Positions 16,658 through 24,961 of a stretch of DNA of 58,687 bases are shown here, piece after piece. The notes under the pieces were generated by a model. That model saw only the letters and a list, made by a program, of their open reading frames with translations, searched no databases and was not told where the DNA came from. Position numbers and translations under genes: made by a program. Location: the NCBI GenBank assembly GCA_024400425.1, contig JAKSMV010000021.1, positions 1 to 58,687 on the forward strand. The letters run 5' to 3'. Positions within the stretch are counted from its first letter, which is position 1, and each line of letters opens with the position of its first letter. This DNA is from Bacteroidales bacterium. GTDB taxonomy: Bacteria > Bacteroidota > Bacteroidia > Bacteroidales > F082.

Positions 16658-17968
16658 GTGATACAGAAAATCTATAAATTCGGCGGTGCTTCGGTGAAAG
16701 ATGCCGATGCGGTCCGCAACCTCACCAACATCGTCAAGCAACACAAAGACGAAGACATACTCCTCGTGGTTTCGGCCATGGGAAAGACCACCAACATGCT
16801 CGAAAAGGTGCTTGCCGACTTCCGCCAACACAATGGCGAGCTTGGCTTCGGCGCATTATCGGAAGTGATGGAATACCACGAGCGCATCATCCTCGACCTT
16901 TTCGACAACAAGCAAGACCATCCCGTCATCGAGTCGGTGTCGAACCTTTTCATCGAGCTTTACGAGAAACTCTCCCAACCCGACCTCGACTACGACTACC
17001 AATACGACCAGACGGTGAGCTACGGAGAACTGCTTTCCACCACCATCATACAAGAATACCTCAACCACTGCGACGTGCCTGCCCGCTGGCTCGACGCCCG
17101 CAAATACGTGCTGACCGACTATCGTTTCCGCGCCGCCAACCCCGACTGGGACGAGACGAGGCTGAAAATACAGAAACTCAACGACGAGCACATCCGCGGC
17201 ATCGTGTGCATCACCCAAGGCTTCATCGGCGGTACTGCCGACGGCAAACACAGCGTCACCCTTGGACGCGAAGGTTCCGACTATACCGCCGCCATCTTCG
17301 CCAACTGCCTTGATGCCGAGGAAGTCACCATCTGGAAAGACGTCGATGGCCTGCTCAACGCCGACCCGAAACGCTTCGCCAACACCATCAAGATTCCGCA
17401 CATCTCCTACTCCGAAGCCATCGAGTTGGCTTTCTATGGCGCTACCATCATCCACCCGAAGACCATCAAACCGCTGCAAAACAAGAATATAACACTCAAG
17501 GTACAATCGTTTCTCCATCCAGAATGCGGCCCAACCATTATCGACAATAACAGCGTTTCAGAAGACCACTCCCAACTCTCCACTTCCCACTCTCCACTCT
17601 TCACTCCCCATTACATCGTCAAAGACAACCAAACTCTTGTCAGCATCTCACCACGCGATTTTTCGTTCATGAACGAGCACAACCTGCAAATCATCTTTGC
17701 GACTTGCGACGAACTGCACATCCACGCCAACATGATGCAGACCTCAGCCTTGATGCTCAGCTTCTGTTTTGACCACAACGATACGAAATGCCAATCGCTC
17801 ATCGCCACACTCCGAGACGATTTCAGCATCAAATACAACGACGGGCTTCAGCTCTTCACCATCAGGCACTATACCGAGGGTATCGAGACCGACTTCATTG
17901 CCGGGCGGAAAGTGTTTCTTGAACAGCGAAGCCGCACCACTGCGCAATTCATCATCAGTGGTTCCTAA
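16658..17968 (+). CDS. lysC: Aspartokinase, monofunctional
   Basis: The enzyme phosphorylates aspartate in the first step of lysine, threonine and methionine synthesis. The 436-residue product starts at GTG and opens with the nucleotide-binding KFGGASV (7-13). GFIGGTADGKHSVTLGREGS and EVTIWKDVDGLLNADP mark the kinase core, and the C-terminal third (NQTLVSISPRDFSF onward) is an ACT-type regulatory region. Residues 302-318 (EDHSQLSTSHSPLFTP) are encoded by seven imperfect heptanucleotide repeats and sit in the linker between the kinase core and the ACT region, so the insertion should be tolerated. An alanine/sodium symporter gene follows after 27 bp. Confidence 0.92.
   Translation: MIQKIYKFGGASVKDADAVRNLTNIVKQHKDEDILLVVSAMGKTTNMLEKVLADFRQHNGELGFGALSEVMEYHERIILDLFDNKQDHPVIESVSNLFIELYEKLSQPDLDYDYQYDQTVSYGELLSTTIIQEYLNHCDVPARWLDARKYVLTDYRFRAANPDWDETRLKIQKLNDEHIRGIVCITQGFIGGTADGKHSVTLGREGSDYTAAIFANCLDAEEVTIWKDVDGLLNADPKRFANTIKIPHISYSEAIELAFYGATIIHPKTIKPLQNKNITLKVQSFLHPECGPTIIDNNSVSEDHSQLSTSHSPLFTPHYIVKDNQTLVSISPRDFSFMNEHNLQIIFATCDELHIHANMMQTSALMLSFCFDHNDTKCQSLIATLRDDFSIKYNDGLQLFTIRHYTEGIETDFIAGRKVFLEQRSRTTAQFIISGS
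17564..17612. repeat. Seven heptanucleotide repeats inside the aspartokinase gene
   Basis: In register from 17564 the 7-mers are GACCACT, CCCAACT, CTCCACT, TCCCACT, CTCCACT, CTTCACT, CCCCATT. At 49 bp the array is not a multiple of three itself, but the frame is open across it. It encodes Ser/Thr/His/Pro-rich sequence unlike the rest of the enzyme. Confidence 0.85.
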
Positions 17969-17995
17969 TAACAATAAATAATAAACGCAGTCAAT

Positions 17996-19450
17996 ATGGA
18001 ACAGTTTTTTGCCACCATCAGTTCATACATCTGGAGCCCAGCCATGATAGCGCTCTGCCTTTTAGCAGGCCTCTACTTCTCCTTCAGGACCCGATTCGTT
18101 CAAGTGCGCCGATTCAAGACGATGGCAAAATTGCTGTTCTCTTCCGACAAAGAAAAGAAGACTGGGATCACTTCGTTCCAGGCCTTTTCCATGGCTCTTT
18201 CGGGACGCGTTGGAACCGGAAACATCGTTGGCGTTGCCACGGCCATCGGCTATGGCGGTCCGGGATCCATCGTCTGGATGTGGATTATCGCATTCTTAGG
18301 TTCGGGCACCGCCTTCGCCGAATCCACTTTGGCCCAGATATATAAGGAAGAACACAACGGGCAGTTCCGTGGCGGTCCTTCCTATTACATCGAGAAAGGA
18401 TTGAAATGCAAGTGGCTCGCTGTTTTGTTTGCAGTTTGCAGTGTGATTTGCATGGGGCTTTTCATGCCGCCATTGCAATGCAACGGCATAGCCATATCGT
18501 GCAGCAACACCTTCGGCATCAAGCCATACGTTGCGGGCATCATTGTAGCCGCGCTGATAGGCTTGGTCATCATTGGTGGAGTGAAACGCATCGCTAATGT
18601 CGCACAGATTGTGGCACCATTCATGGCATTCCTATACATCATCCTTTCCATCATCGTGCTGATTTGCAACGCTAGCATTGTGCCAGAAGTGTTCATGGAC
18701 ATGATTCGCAGTGCCTTTGGCTTCAACGAGGCATTGGGAGGCATTCTTGGAAGCACCATCGCATGGGGAGTGAAGCGAGGCATCTACTCCAACGAAGCCG
18801 GTCAAGGCACTGGAGCCATCGTAGCTGGAGCCGCCAAAGTGAGCCATCCCGTCAAGCAAGGACTGGTGCAAGGTTTTTCGGTATATGTCGATACCTTGCT
18901 CGTCTGCACGGCCACAGCCGTCATGATTTTGGCATGCAAGACCTATAACGTTTATGACGCCTCGGGCAACATTCTCATCGCTTCCCAAAACATGCAAATG
19001 GGAGTCCCCGATGTGAGTTACACTTCTGCCGCTTTGGGAACCATTCTCGGTGTGCGTTGGGGCAACGCAGTCATCGCCTTTGCCCTTTTCTTCTTTGCCT
19101 TCACCACCATAATGGCTTACTACTATTACGCCGAGACCAACCTGGTTTATCTTTTCAGCCGTAAAAGCAACAAGAAAAGCGTTGAGAAAATACTCATTGG
19201 AATCCTACGGCTCTGCATGGTTGCATCCGTATTCCTCGGGTCGCTTTACGAAGCCAAGACCATGTGGGACCTTGGCGACATCGGCGTAGGCACGATGGCT
19301 TGGATCAACATCATTGCCATTCTGCTGCTCTCGTCGAAGCCCATCAAGGCTCTGCGCGACTATGAAAACCAAGAGAAAGAGGGCAAGGAACCGAAATTCA
19401 ACCCGAAAGAGATTGGCATTGAAAACGCTGATTTTTGGGAAAATAGATAA
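17996..19450 (+). CDS. Sodium:alanine symporter family (AGCS) transporter
   Basis: A 484-residue polytopic inner-membrane protein of the AGCS family, which takes up alanine or glycine with sodium. Family signatures are ALSGRVGTGNIVGVATAI (about 67-84) and the KRGIYSNEAGQGTG segment near residue 260; about ten hydrophobic segments are visible. The C-terminus is short and charged (NQEKEGKEPKFNPKE). It lies 27 bp behind aspartokinase on the same strand and may share its transcript. Confidence 0.92.
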   Translation: MEQFFATISSYIWSPAMIALCLLAGLYFSFRTRFVQVRRFKTMAKLLFSSDKEKKTGITSFQAFSMALSGRVGTGNIVGVATAIGYGGPGSIVWMWIIAFLGSGTAFAESTLAQIYKEEHNGQFRGGPSYYIEKGLKCKWLAVLFAVCSVICMGLFMPPLQCNGIAISCSNTFGIKPYVAGIIVAALIGLVIIGGVKRIANVAQIVAPFMAFLYIILSIIVLICNASIVPEVFMDMIRSAFGFNEALGGILGSTIAWGVKRGIYSNEAGQGTGAIVAGAAKVSHPVKQGLVQGFSVYVDTLLVCTATAVMILACKTYNVYDASGNILIASQNMQMGVPDVSYTSAALGTILGVRWGNAVIAFALFFFAFTTIMAYYYYAETNLVYLFSRKSNKKSVEKILIGILRLCMVASVFLGSLYEAKTMWDLGDIGVGTMAWINIIAILLLSSKPIKALRDYENQEKEGKEPKFNPKEIGIENADFWENR

Positions 19451-19456
19451 CGAAAA

Positions 19457-19479
19457 CAAAAAAAACGGGTTCTTACCCG
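19457..19479 (-). terminator. Terminator of the truncated DUF4143 gene
   Basis: On the minus strand the stem CGGGT/ACCCG with loop AAGA is followed by eight T. The stop codon of the DUF4143 gene (19473-19475) lies inside the hairpin. Confidence 0.7.
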
Positions 19480-19997
19480 AACAGCAAATTCAAATCGAGT
19501 TTCAGGAAATCCTCAATCGGGATGCCGCCCGAACCCACGACATAGACATACTTCGGGTGAAACTTTTCCATAAAGACCGAGAGGCCACGATTCATCATAC
19601 GCCAGCCACTCTTGACCTCAACGCCCACAACGCTTTCTCTCCTAACCAAGACGAAATCGACCTCGTCCTTGGCATCGCGCCAATAATACAGCTTGAAATC
19701 CATCACGCTGGCTTTCCCGACAAGATAAGCGCCAATAGCCGACTCGACCCAACGGCCCCAACGCATCGGATCGGTATATTCCTTCACGAAGCCACGACCC
19801 GAATACACGCTCATCAAAGCCGAATTATAGACCTGATATTTGGGGATCGAGTTGTATTTCCTCGAATTGTCGGAAGCAAACTTCTGCAAACCCGCGAGCA
19901 ACTCACATTCGTCCAACACCTTAATATAATTGGCCAAAGTGGTCACATTGCCCGCATCCTGCAATTGTCCCAACATCATCAGAAAAATTCTCAAATC
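19473..19997 (-). pseudogene. 3' remnant of an ATPase with C-terminal DUF4143
   Basis: About 174 codons encode only the C-terminal DUF4143 half of a P-loop ATPase of about 390 residues: MLGQLQDAGNVTTLANYIKVL, then KYNSIPKYQVYNSALMS, then the nuclease-like core WRDAKDEVDFVLVRRES and GVEVKSG. The whole AAA+ part is absent; the frame is stopped by a TGA at 19998-20000, and no ATG fits the family start. The break coincides with three copies of a 22-bp tandem repeat. The family is of uncertain function, often linked to toxin-like or mobile loci. I read this as a decayed gene. Confidence 0.75.
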
Positions 19998-20047
19998 TCA
20001 CCAGAAAAATTCTCAAATCTCCATCAGAAAATTCTCAAATCTCATTC
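19981..20047. repeat. Three 22-23-bp tandem repeats at the DUF4143 break
   Basis: AGAAAAATTCTCAAATCTC recurs at 19981, 20003 and 20026 (the last with one A fewer), separated by ACC and CATC. They lie between the truncated ATPase and the promoter of trmO. Confidence 0.85.
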
Positions 20048-20076
20048 ACAATATGATTTTTTCCTATTATTGCAAC

Positions 20077-20745
20077 ATGAAAACCATAGCACACATACAT
20101 TCCGATTTTCCGACGAAGTTCGGCGTGCCACGCCAAAGCGGAATCATTGACTCGCTAAAAGCCACCATCGTTTTTGAGCCTGAATACCGCAATCCCGACG
20201 CGGTAAGAGGCTTAGAAGATTTCTCGCACATCTGGCTCATTTGGGAGTTTTCGGAAGCCGTCCGCGACACTTGGTCGCCTACGGTGCGGCCTCCCCGCTT
20301 GGGCGGCAACACCCGCAAAGGCGTGTTCGCCACACGCTCGCCTTTCCGTCCCAACGCCATCGGTCTTTCGTCGGTGGAACTCGAAAAGATTGAAATCAAT
20401 CCGGAACTCGGCCCTGTGCTTCATGTTTCGGGTGCCGACCTCATGGATGGCACACCCATCTTCGACATCAAACCCTACATTGCCTACACCGACAGCCACC
20501 CAGAAGCCATCAGCGGCTTCGCTACACGTCCTGCCGAATATGAGTTAGAGGTAAACATTCCAAACGAACTTCTTGAGAAAATCCCCGAAACGCAACGTGA
20601 AAGCCTCATCGCTGTTTTGGCACACGACCCAAGGCCACAATACCACGACGATCCCGAACGGATTTACGGGATGGAATTTGGCAAGATGGAAATAAAGTTC
20701 CGTGTTGACGGGATGCAACTCATGGTGACTGACGTTTGCCCTTGA
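20077..20745 (+). CDS. trmO: TrmO, tRNA m6t6A37 methyltransferase
   Basis: I start at the ATG at 20077 (222 residues, MKTIAHIHSDFPTKFGVPRQ). This is the TrmO/YaeB (TsaA) family, which methylates t6A at position 37 of threonine tRNA. Signatures are FPTKFGVPRQSG (11-22), GLEDFSHIWLIW, the SAM-binding RPPRLGG and GVFATRSPFRPNAIGLS, and the late AHDPRPQYHDDP. The length is usual for the family. A -7-like TATTATTG (20065-20072) lies only a few bases before the start, so the message may be nearly leaderless. Its last 26 bp overlap the converging gene 20720-22186. Confidence 0.92.
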   Translation: MKTIAHIHSDFPTKFGVPRQSGIIDSLKATIVFEPEYRNPDAVRGLEDFSHIWLIWEFSEAVRDTWSPTVRPPRLGGNTRKGVFATRSPFRPNAIGLSSVELEKIEINPELGPVLHVSGADLMDGTPIFDIKPYIAYTDSHPEAISGFATRPAEYELEVNIPNELLEKIPETQRESLIAVLAHDPRPQYHDDPERIYGMEFGKMEIKFRVDGMQLMVTDVCP

Positions 20746-22186
20746 TTTCAGGCTCAAGGTTGGCGGGATGGAACGAGACATCCAAGGCACTCACCTCAAC
20801 AGGCACCTCACTGGTGTTAACCAAGTAAAGTTTCACATTATTCGAAGCCTTGAAAACGGAATCCAGCACTATCGATTGTGTGTGGAAATCCCAACTCCGG
20901 ACACCATAATGTTTCATTGGCAAAGGATACGTCTTAACTGTCTTTTGTCCTTCGGCATCGGCACATTGAGCAGCAAGGAATATGGAAGCAATGGAATCGG
21001 ATGGCTTCGCAAAGAACGCAACATCAACCTCATCCCAATCAGATGACAGGCTATCAACAACAAAACCAGCACCGCAGGGTCGCGAAGCCTCAATAGGATG
21101 CCATGCCGGATTGCCACGGAAATGACCATAATCGTAGTGCAAGGTGTTCGGATTGGCATATTCATTGGGATAAAACGTCTTCAACGCCTTGGCCACGTTA
21201 TCTGCTATGATGCGTCTTCCTTCTTCATAATAATGTTCCGTAGTCCAATTCTGGTCGATGAAATTGACATCACGCACCAAACTCAAGTTATCAACTATCA
21301 CGACATCTTCCATCGAGCCATAACGTTGCAACAGATAGTCGCGATTGCGGCGCATGAGGAAAAGAAGGTCCTCGCCTACCAACTCGTTGGCCTTATCGAC
21401 ATTCTCCGCCATTAGGTTGAATATCAAATGCCAACCACGCTGGCGGCACAATTCAACGATAGCATCGAAATCAGCCACGCGTGGATTATCATCAGTGATA
21501 GTAAAAGCGTAAGTCTTGACGTAATGGCAAGCCAACTCGGTTTTCGCCTGGTCGCGGTTCCCTTCTTCGTCACGCCAGCCATTCCACGCCATTGACTTAT
21601 CCCATTCATCGGAAGTAGGATGCTGAAACTCATAAGGGAAATCCAAAGGAGCCGTGCGGCGAGCCTCTTTCGCCATATTGTCCCACTCTTCATCGCTATG
21701 GATGGTATAGGCCTTGAACGCTAGCAAAAAGCGATTAAAGAAAGGTGGATAATCTTTCAGCAACACGAGTTGTTTCCTCAGAGCTGTTTCAAGCCTCGAA
21801 TAAATCCACGAAGAGCCAAACGAACGCAGGTTCATGGTCACCACCACAGTCTCGGCAGCAGCATCTTCCGGAATATGCTTCAGCATATAATAATAGGTTT
21901 GGGCATGAGAGGCTTCCCTAGTCATGTCACCCATCTTAACGGTGGGGAAATACTCCGAAACGTAGGCGCTAATCTTGCGACGGTCAGGTTCTTCTTTTCC
22001 ATAATGGTTGTTGGACGATTCACCGACATAAACGATTCGGCAACTATCGTCGGCAACTTGCCACGAAAGTTCAACAATATCGGAATACTTCACCAAATCA
22101 TTCCTGAAAAACCATTTGGAATAGACCCAATTCATGCAAACCAGCAAAGCTGCAACGACAACGACACGTATAACTAACTTCTTCAT
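20720..22186 (-). CDS. SGNH-like / AlgJ-DltD-type partner of the MBOAT acyltransferase
   Basis: The 488-residue product has one N-terminal membrane anchor (about 4-22) and an extracytoplasmic domain. VYVGESSNNHYG (52-63) corresponds to the nucleophile strand of DltD/AlgJ-type SGNH proteins, with GESS in place of GDS; the late FIDQNWTTEHYYEEG (about residue 323) could give the catalytic Asp and His. A further beta-rich domain of about 110 residues ends the protein. It follows an MBOAT acyltransferase gene by three bases, the usual arrangement for O-acetylation of an exported polysaccharide or other glycan. The substrate is unknown. The assignment is by context and weak motifs. Confidence 0.65.
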   Translation of the reverse strand: MKKLVIRVVVVAALLVCMNWVYSKWFFRNDLVKYSDIVELSWQVADDSCRIVYVGESSNNHYGKEEPDRRKISAYVSEYFPTVKMGDMTREASHAQTYYYMLKHIPEDAAAETVVVTMNLRSFGSSWIYSRLETALRKQLVLLKDYPPFFNRFLLAFKAYTIHSDEEWDNMAKEARRTAPLDFPYEFQHPTSDEWDKSMAWNGWRDEEGNRDQAKTELACHYVKTYAFTITDDNPRVADFDAIVELCRQRGWHLIFNLMAENVDKANELVGEDLLFLMRRNRDYLLQRYGSMEDVVIVDNLSLVRDVNFIDQNWTTEHYYEEGRRIIADNVAKALKTFYPNEYANPNTLHYDYGHFRGNPAWHPIEASRPCGAGFVVDSLSSDWDEVDVAFFAKPSDSIASIFLAAQCADAEGQKTVKTYPLPMKHYGVRSWDFHTQSIVLDSVFKASNNVKLYLVNTSEVPVEVSALDVSFHPANLEPEIKGKRQSP

Positions 22187-22189
22187 GGC

Positions 22190-23608
22190 CTAAAACTGGA
22201 AATAGATGAACGGAACATTTTCGACCCTCGAACAGACCACAATCATAAAAACCAGCATGGCATAGATAAGCCAACGCAGCACAAGTGGCTTGCCATCGCA
22301 CCAGCGATCGAAACGAGTGTTGCGAAGCACAATATCACTCAAAATGAACAACCCAAGATACAGGAAATTCTGCCAATCGACAACCACTTGTCGTTCCACA
22401 TCAAAGTTGGAGAACATGGCCACAAACATTTCCTTCATCTGGGCGAAATCGCTTGAGCGGAACATCACCCAAAATAAGGTGACGAGAATGAAAGTTTTAG
22501 CCACATTGAGCAAGTCAATCGACCAACGCCCCACTTTTGTCTGAGGTTCAAGCGTCTTCGCATTTTTCTTGAGCACTTTCTCCACGATATGCAACAAGCC
22601 GTGGGCAAAGCCCCAAAAGAGGAAAGTCCAAGCGGCGCCATGCCAAATACCGCTCAACACAAACACTACCAGAATATTGAAAGCCCAACGGGAGAACTTC
22701 ACGCGGCTTCCGCCAAGCGGGATATAGACATAATCGCGAAACCATGTGGAGAGCGAGATATGCCAGCGATGCCAAAACTCGGCGATGGAGCGCGACAGAT
22801 AGGGCGAGCGGAAGTTGTCGGAAATGTCGTAACCCATCAGTTTGGCACTGCCCAAGGCGATAGTGGAATAGCCAAAGAAGTCGCAATAAATCTGGAAAGA
22901 ATAGAACACTGCCCCTAACATGACGCTCCATGAATTATAGGTGGAAGGTTCATCGTAGATTCTTTCAACCGTTAGGCCTAAATTGTCGGCCACTACCATC
23001 TTGATGAACAACCCGAACAAGATGAGCCGCATCCCCTTGGAGATGTTGTCATAATCGAAATGTTTCTCCTCGTGGAGCTGGCGCAACAAGTTACCCGGGC
23101 GTTCGATAGGGCCCGTCACCAATTGCGGGAAGAACATCACATAGAGCGAATAATAGCCAAAATGATGCTCCGCCTTCTGGTTACCACGATACACCTCTAT
23201 CACATAGCTCATGCTCTGGAACGTATGGAACGAGAGTCCGATTGGTAGGATGATATTCACCGCCAAGTCGGTTTCCACACCGAACAAGGCACAAAGCCGA
23301 GTCAGGTTTTCTGTGACGAAGCCTAGATACTTGAACACGAAAAGCACCGTCAAGGTGGAGACGATGCTAATAATCATGAAGGTTTTCTTCCGTTTCGGTC
23401 GCTCGGAATTACGCTCCATCAGGATGCCCGCCAAATAATCTATCACTATGGTAACGAGAAGGATAAGAATGTATTTTGGCACGAACCACATGTAGAACAC
23501 GCAGCTGGCAGTAAGGAGCATAAACCATCTTGCCCGTTGGGGCAGCAGATAGAACAGCAGCACCACAACGGGCAGGAAGATGGCGAACTCTATGGAGTTG
23601 AAGACCAT
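22190..23608 (-). CDS. MBOAT-family O-acyltransferase (AlgI/DltB type)
   Basis: A 472-residue integral membrane protein with about ten hydrophobic segments. The MBOAT signatures are clear: GYYSLYVMFFPQLVTGPIER, the AlgI motif FWHRWHISLSTWFRDYVYIP, and SGIWHGAAWTFLFWGFAHG, which contains the active-site histidine in a WHG context. It moves acyl groups across the membrane to a periplasmic acceptor with the SGNH partner encoded directly downstream. It begins 12 bp after the Omp28-like gene ends, so it is probably in the same transcript. Confidence 0.92.
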   Translation of the reverse strand: MVFNSIEFAIFLPVVVLLFYLLPQRARWFMLLTASCVFYMWFVPKYILILLVTIVIDYLAGILMERNSERPKRKKTFMIISIVSTLTVLFVFKYLGFVTENLTRLCALFGVETDLAVNIILPIGLSFHTFQSMSYVIEVYRGNQKAEHHFGYYSLYVMFFPQLVTGPIERPGNLLRQLHEEKHFDYDNISKGMRLILFGLFIKMVVADNLGLTVERIYDEPSTYNSWSVMLGAVFYSFQIYCDFFGYSTIALGSAKLMGYDISDNFRSPYLSRSIAEFWHRWHISLSTWFRDYVYIPLGGSRVKFSRWAFNILVVFVLSGIWHGAAWTFLFWGFAHGLLHIVEKVLKKNAKTLEPQTKVGRWSIDLLNVAKTFILVTLFWVMFRSSDFAQMKEMFVAMFSNFDVERQVVVDWQNFLYLGLFILSDIVLRNTRFDRWCDGKPLVLRWLIYAMLVFMIVVCSRVENVPFIYFQF

Positions 23609-23620
23609 AGTCTCGCTAGT

Positions 23621-24937
23621 TTAGCGTACTGGAGACATGATTGTCTGCAAAATCTTCATGTCATCACTTTTGTCATAGACGTAAGCAACAATAGAGCAGT
23701 TGTCAGCATCGTAGTTGTCAGGCAGGACCATGGAACACGACACCGAATAAAGCTCATCAGGAACGAGTTGAATATCTTGACCGTCAGCTCCATTAAGTGT
23801 ACCACGGAACACATGATGATGGACGTATGAATCGTCAACGCCACCCTGAGTAACCTGCTTGCCGACAATGTTATCCTCAACAAGGCAAATCGTCAATGCC
23901 AAATTACCATTTAACTCGGTCAATGCCTTAGCGTTGACATTGGCCGTCAGCATACGAGTGGCCTCATCATAACTATTTTGGACATTAATTTCAACGGTTT
24001 GCTCTTCTTCCATAGCTGTACTGACGGCATACTCCCATTGGCTATCTTGCAAGGCATAACCCGTGAGAAGCATGGCTCTATCAATAGCGCCTACAGGGTT
24101 CGAACCATAGTTGTTGTACCAATTAGTACCTTCATCGGTCCGAAAATCAGGGAAATCGCCCACTGGGATGGCGAGGGATCCTGCATGGACACTCATCAAA
24201 ACGAGTTTATCGCCATAAGTCTCTTGAAGCTGATGTGCCAATTCGGAAGCACGTGGGCAATTCACACAACGGACACCCGTAAAGTCCTTAAGCAAAACTG
24301 TCTTACCATGAAGCGGTCCTTCGATAAAAGCCGTGACGGTATAGACGGCAGTGGTGCCGTTCAATGCAGTAACAGTGTATTGCACCGGGTTAGTGAAATC
24401 TTGTGCCACACCCGAGGCTGGGTCAACGCGAGCTCCCTCCGAAACAACGATTTCAGGCACCAAATGAGTAAGGTCTGTCCCTTCAGAGAAGAACAGGGAT
24501 ACTTTCAAGGCTGCTTCATCAATTGTACCAGTACAAGCTGGATCTTCTATTGTGAACGAAAGGATGCTCTTTTCATTATCAGAGTCATGAACCCTTGCTG
24601 TGACACAATAAATAGCTTTGGAGCCATCCATTGCCGTGACTGTATAATATACAGACTGCCTAAAATCTTGTGCAACACCTGAAGCAGGTTCAATAGAAGC
24701 ATAAGGCGATACACTAATGGTCGGAACGAGATTTGACACATCGGTTCCACCAGGGAAATCGAGCAAAACCGTTTTCGATGATTCGTCAATTTGTCCGGCG
24801 ACATCGTCAACCCGGAACTCAAGAATGGCATTTTCGCTTTCGGCTCCTTGAATATAAGGTTCTTCCATGACATCGCAAGCAGTCATCATCGACATGAGCG
24901 TCAGAAGGGCTGCACCTATATTTCTAAGTGTTTTCAT
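23621..24937 (-). CDS. Omp28-like lipoprotein with two Ig-like repeats
   Basis: The 438-residue protein has a lipobox (SMMTAC, Cys21). Residues 37-115 and 123-203 are two copies of a beta-sandwich repeat; both contain the block ASGVAQDF followed by YTVTA. From about 208 the sequence is the Omp28 fold, a thioredoxin-like outer-membrane family of Porphyromonas and relatives: LLKDFTGVRCVNCPRASELAHQL carries a CVNC pair (224-227) at the redox-motif place. It should sit in the outer membrane. It is encoded between a DUF6029 barrel and MBOAT genes; a TlpA-type thioredoxin is encoded two genes upstream, suggesting linked thiol chemistry. Confidence 0.85.
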   Translation of the reverse strand: MKTLRNIGAALLTLMSMMTACDVMEEPYIQGAESENAILEFRVDDVAGQIDESSKTVLLDFPGGTDVSNLVPTISVSPYASIEPASGVAQDFRQSVYYTVTAMDGSKAIYCVTARVHDSDNEKSILSFTIEDPACTGTIDEAALKVSLFFSEGTDLTHLVPEIVVSEGARVDPASGVAQDFTNPVQYTVTALNGTTAVYTVTAFIEGPLHGKTVLLKDFTGVRCVNCPRASELAHQLQETYGDKLVLMSVHAGSLAIPVGDFPDFRTDEGTNWYNNYGSNPVGAIDRAMLLTGYALQDSQWEYAVSTAMEEEQTVEINVQNSYDEATRMLTANVNAKALTELNGNLALTICLVEDNIVGKQVTQGGVDDSYVHHHVFRGTLNGADGQDIQLVPDELYSVSCSMVLPDNYDADNCSIVAYVYDKSDDMKILQTIMSPVR

Positions 24938-24961
24938 TGCAATCGAATTATTAAATTAGTA

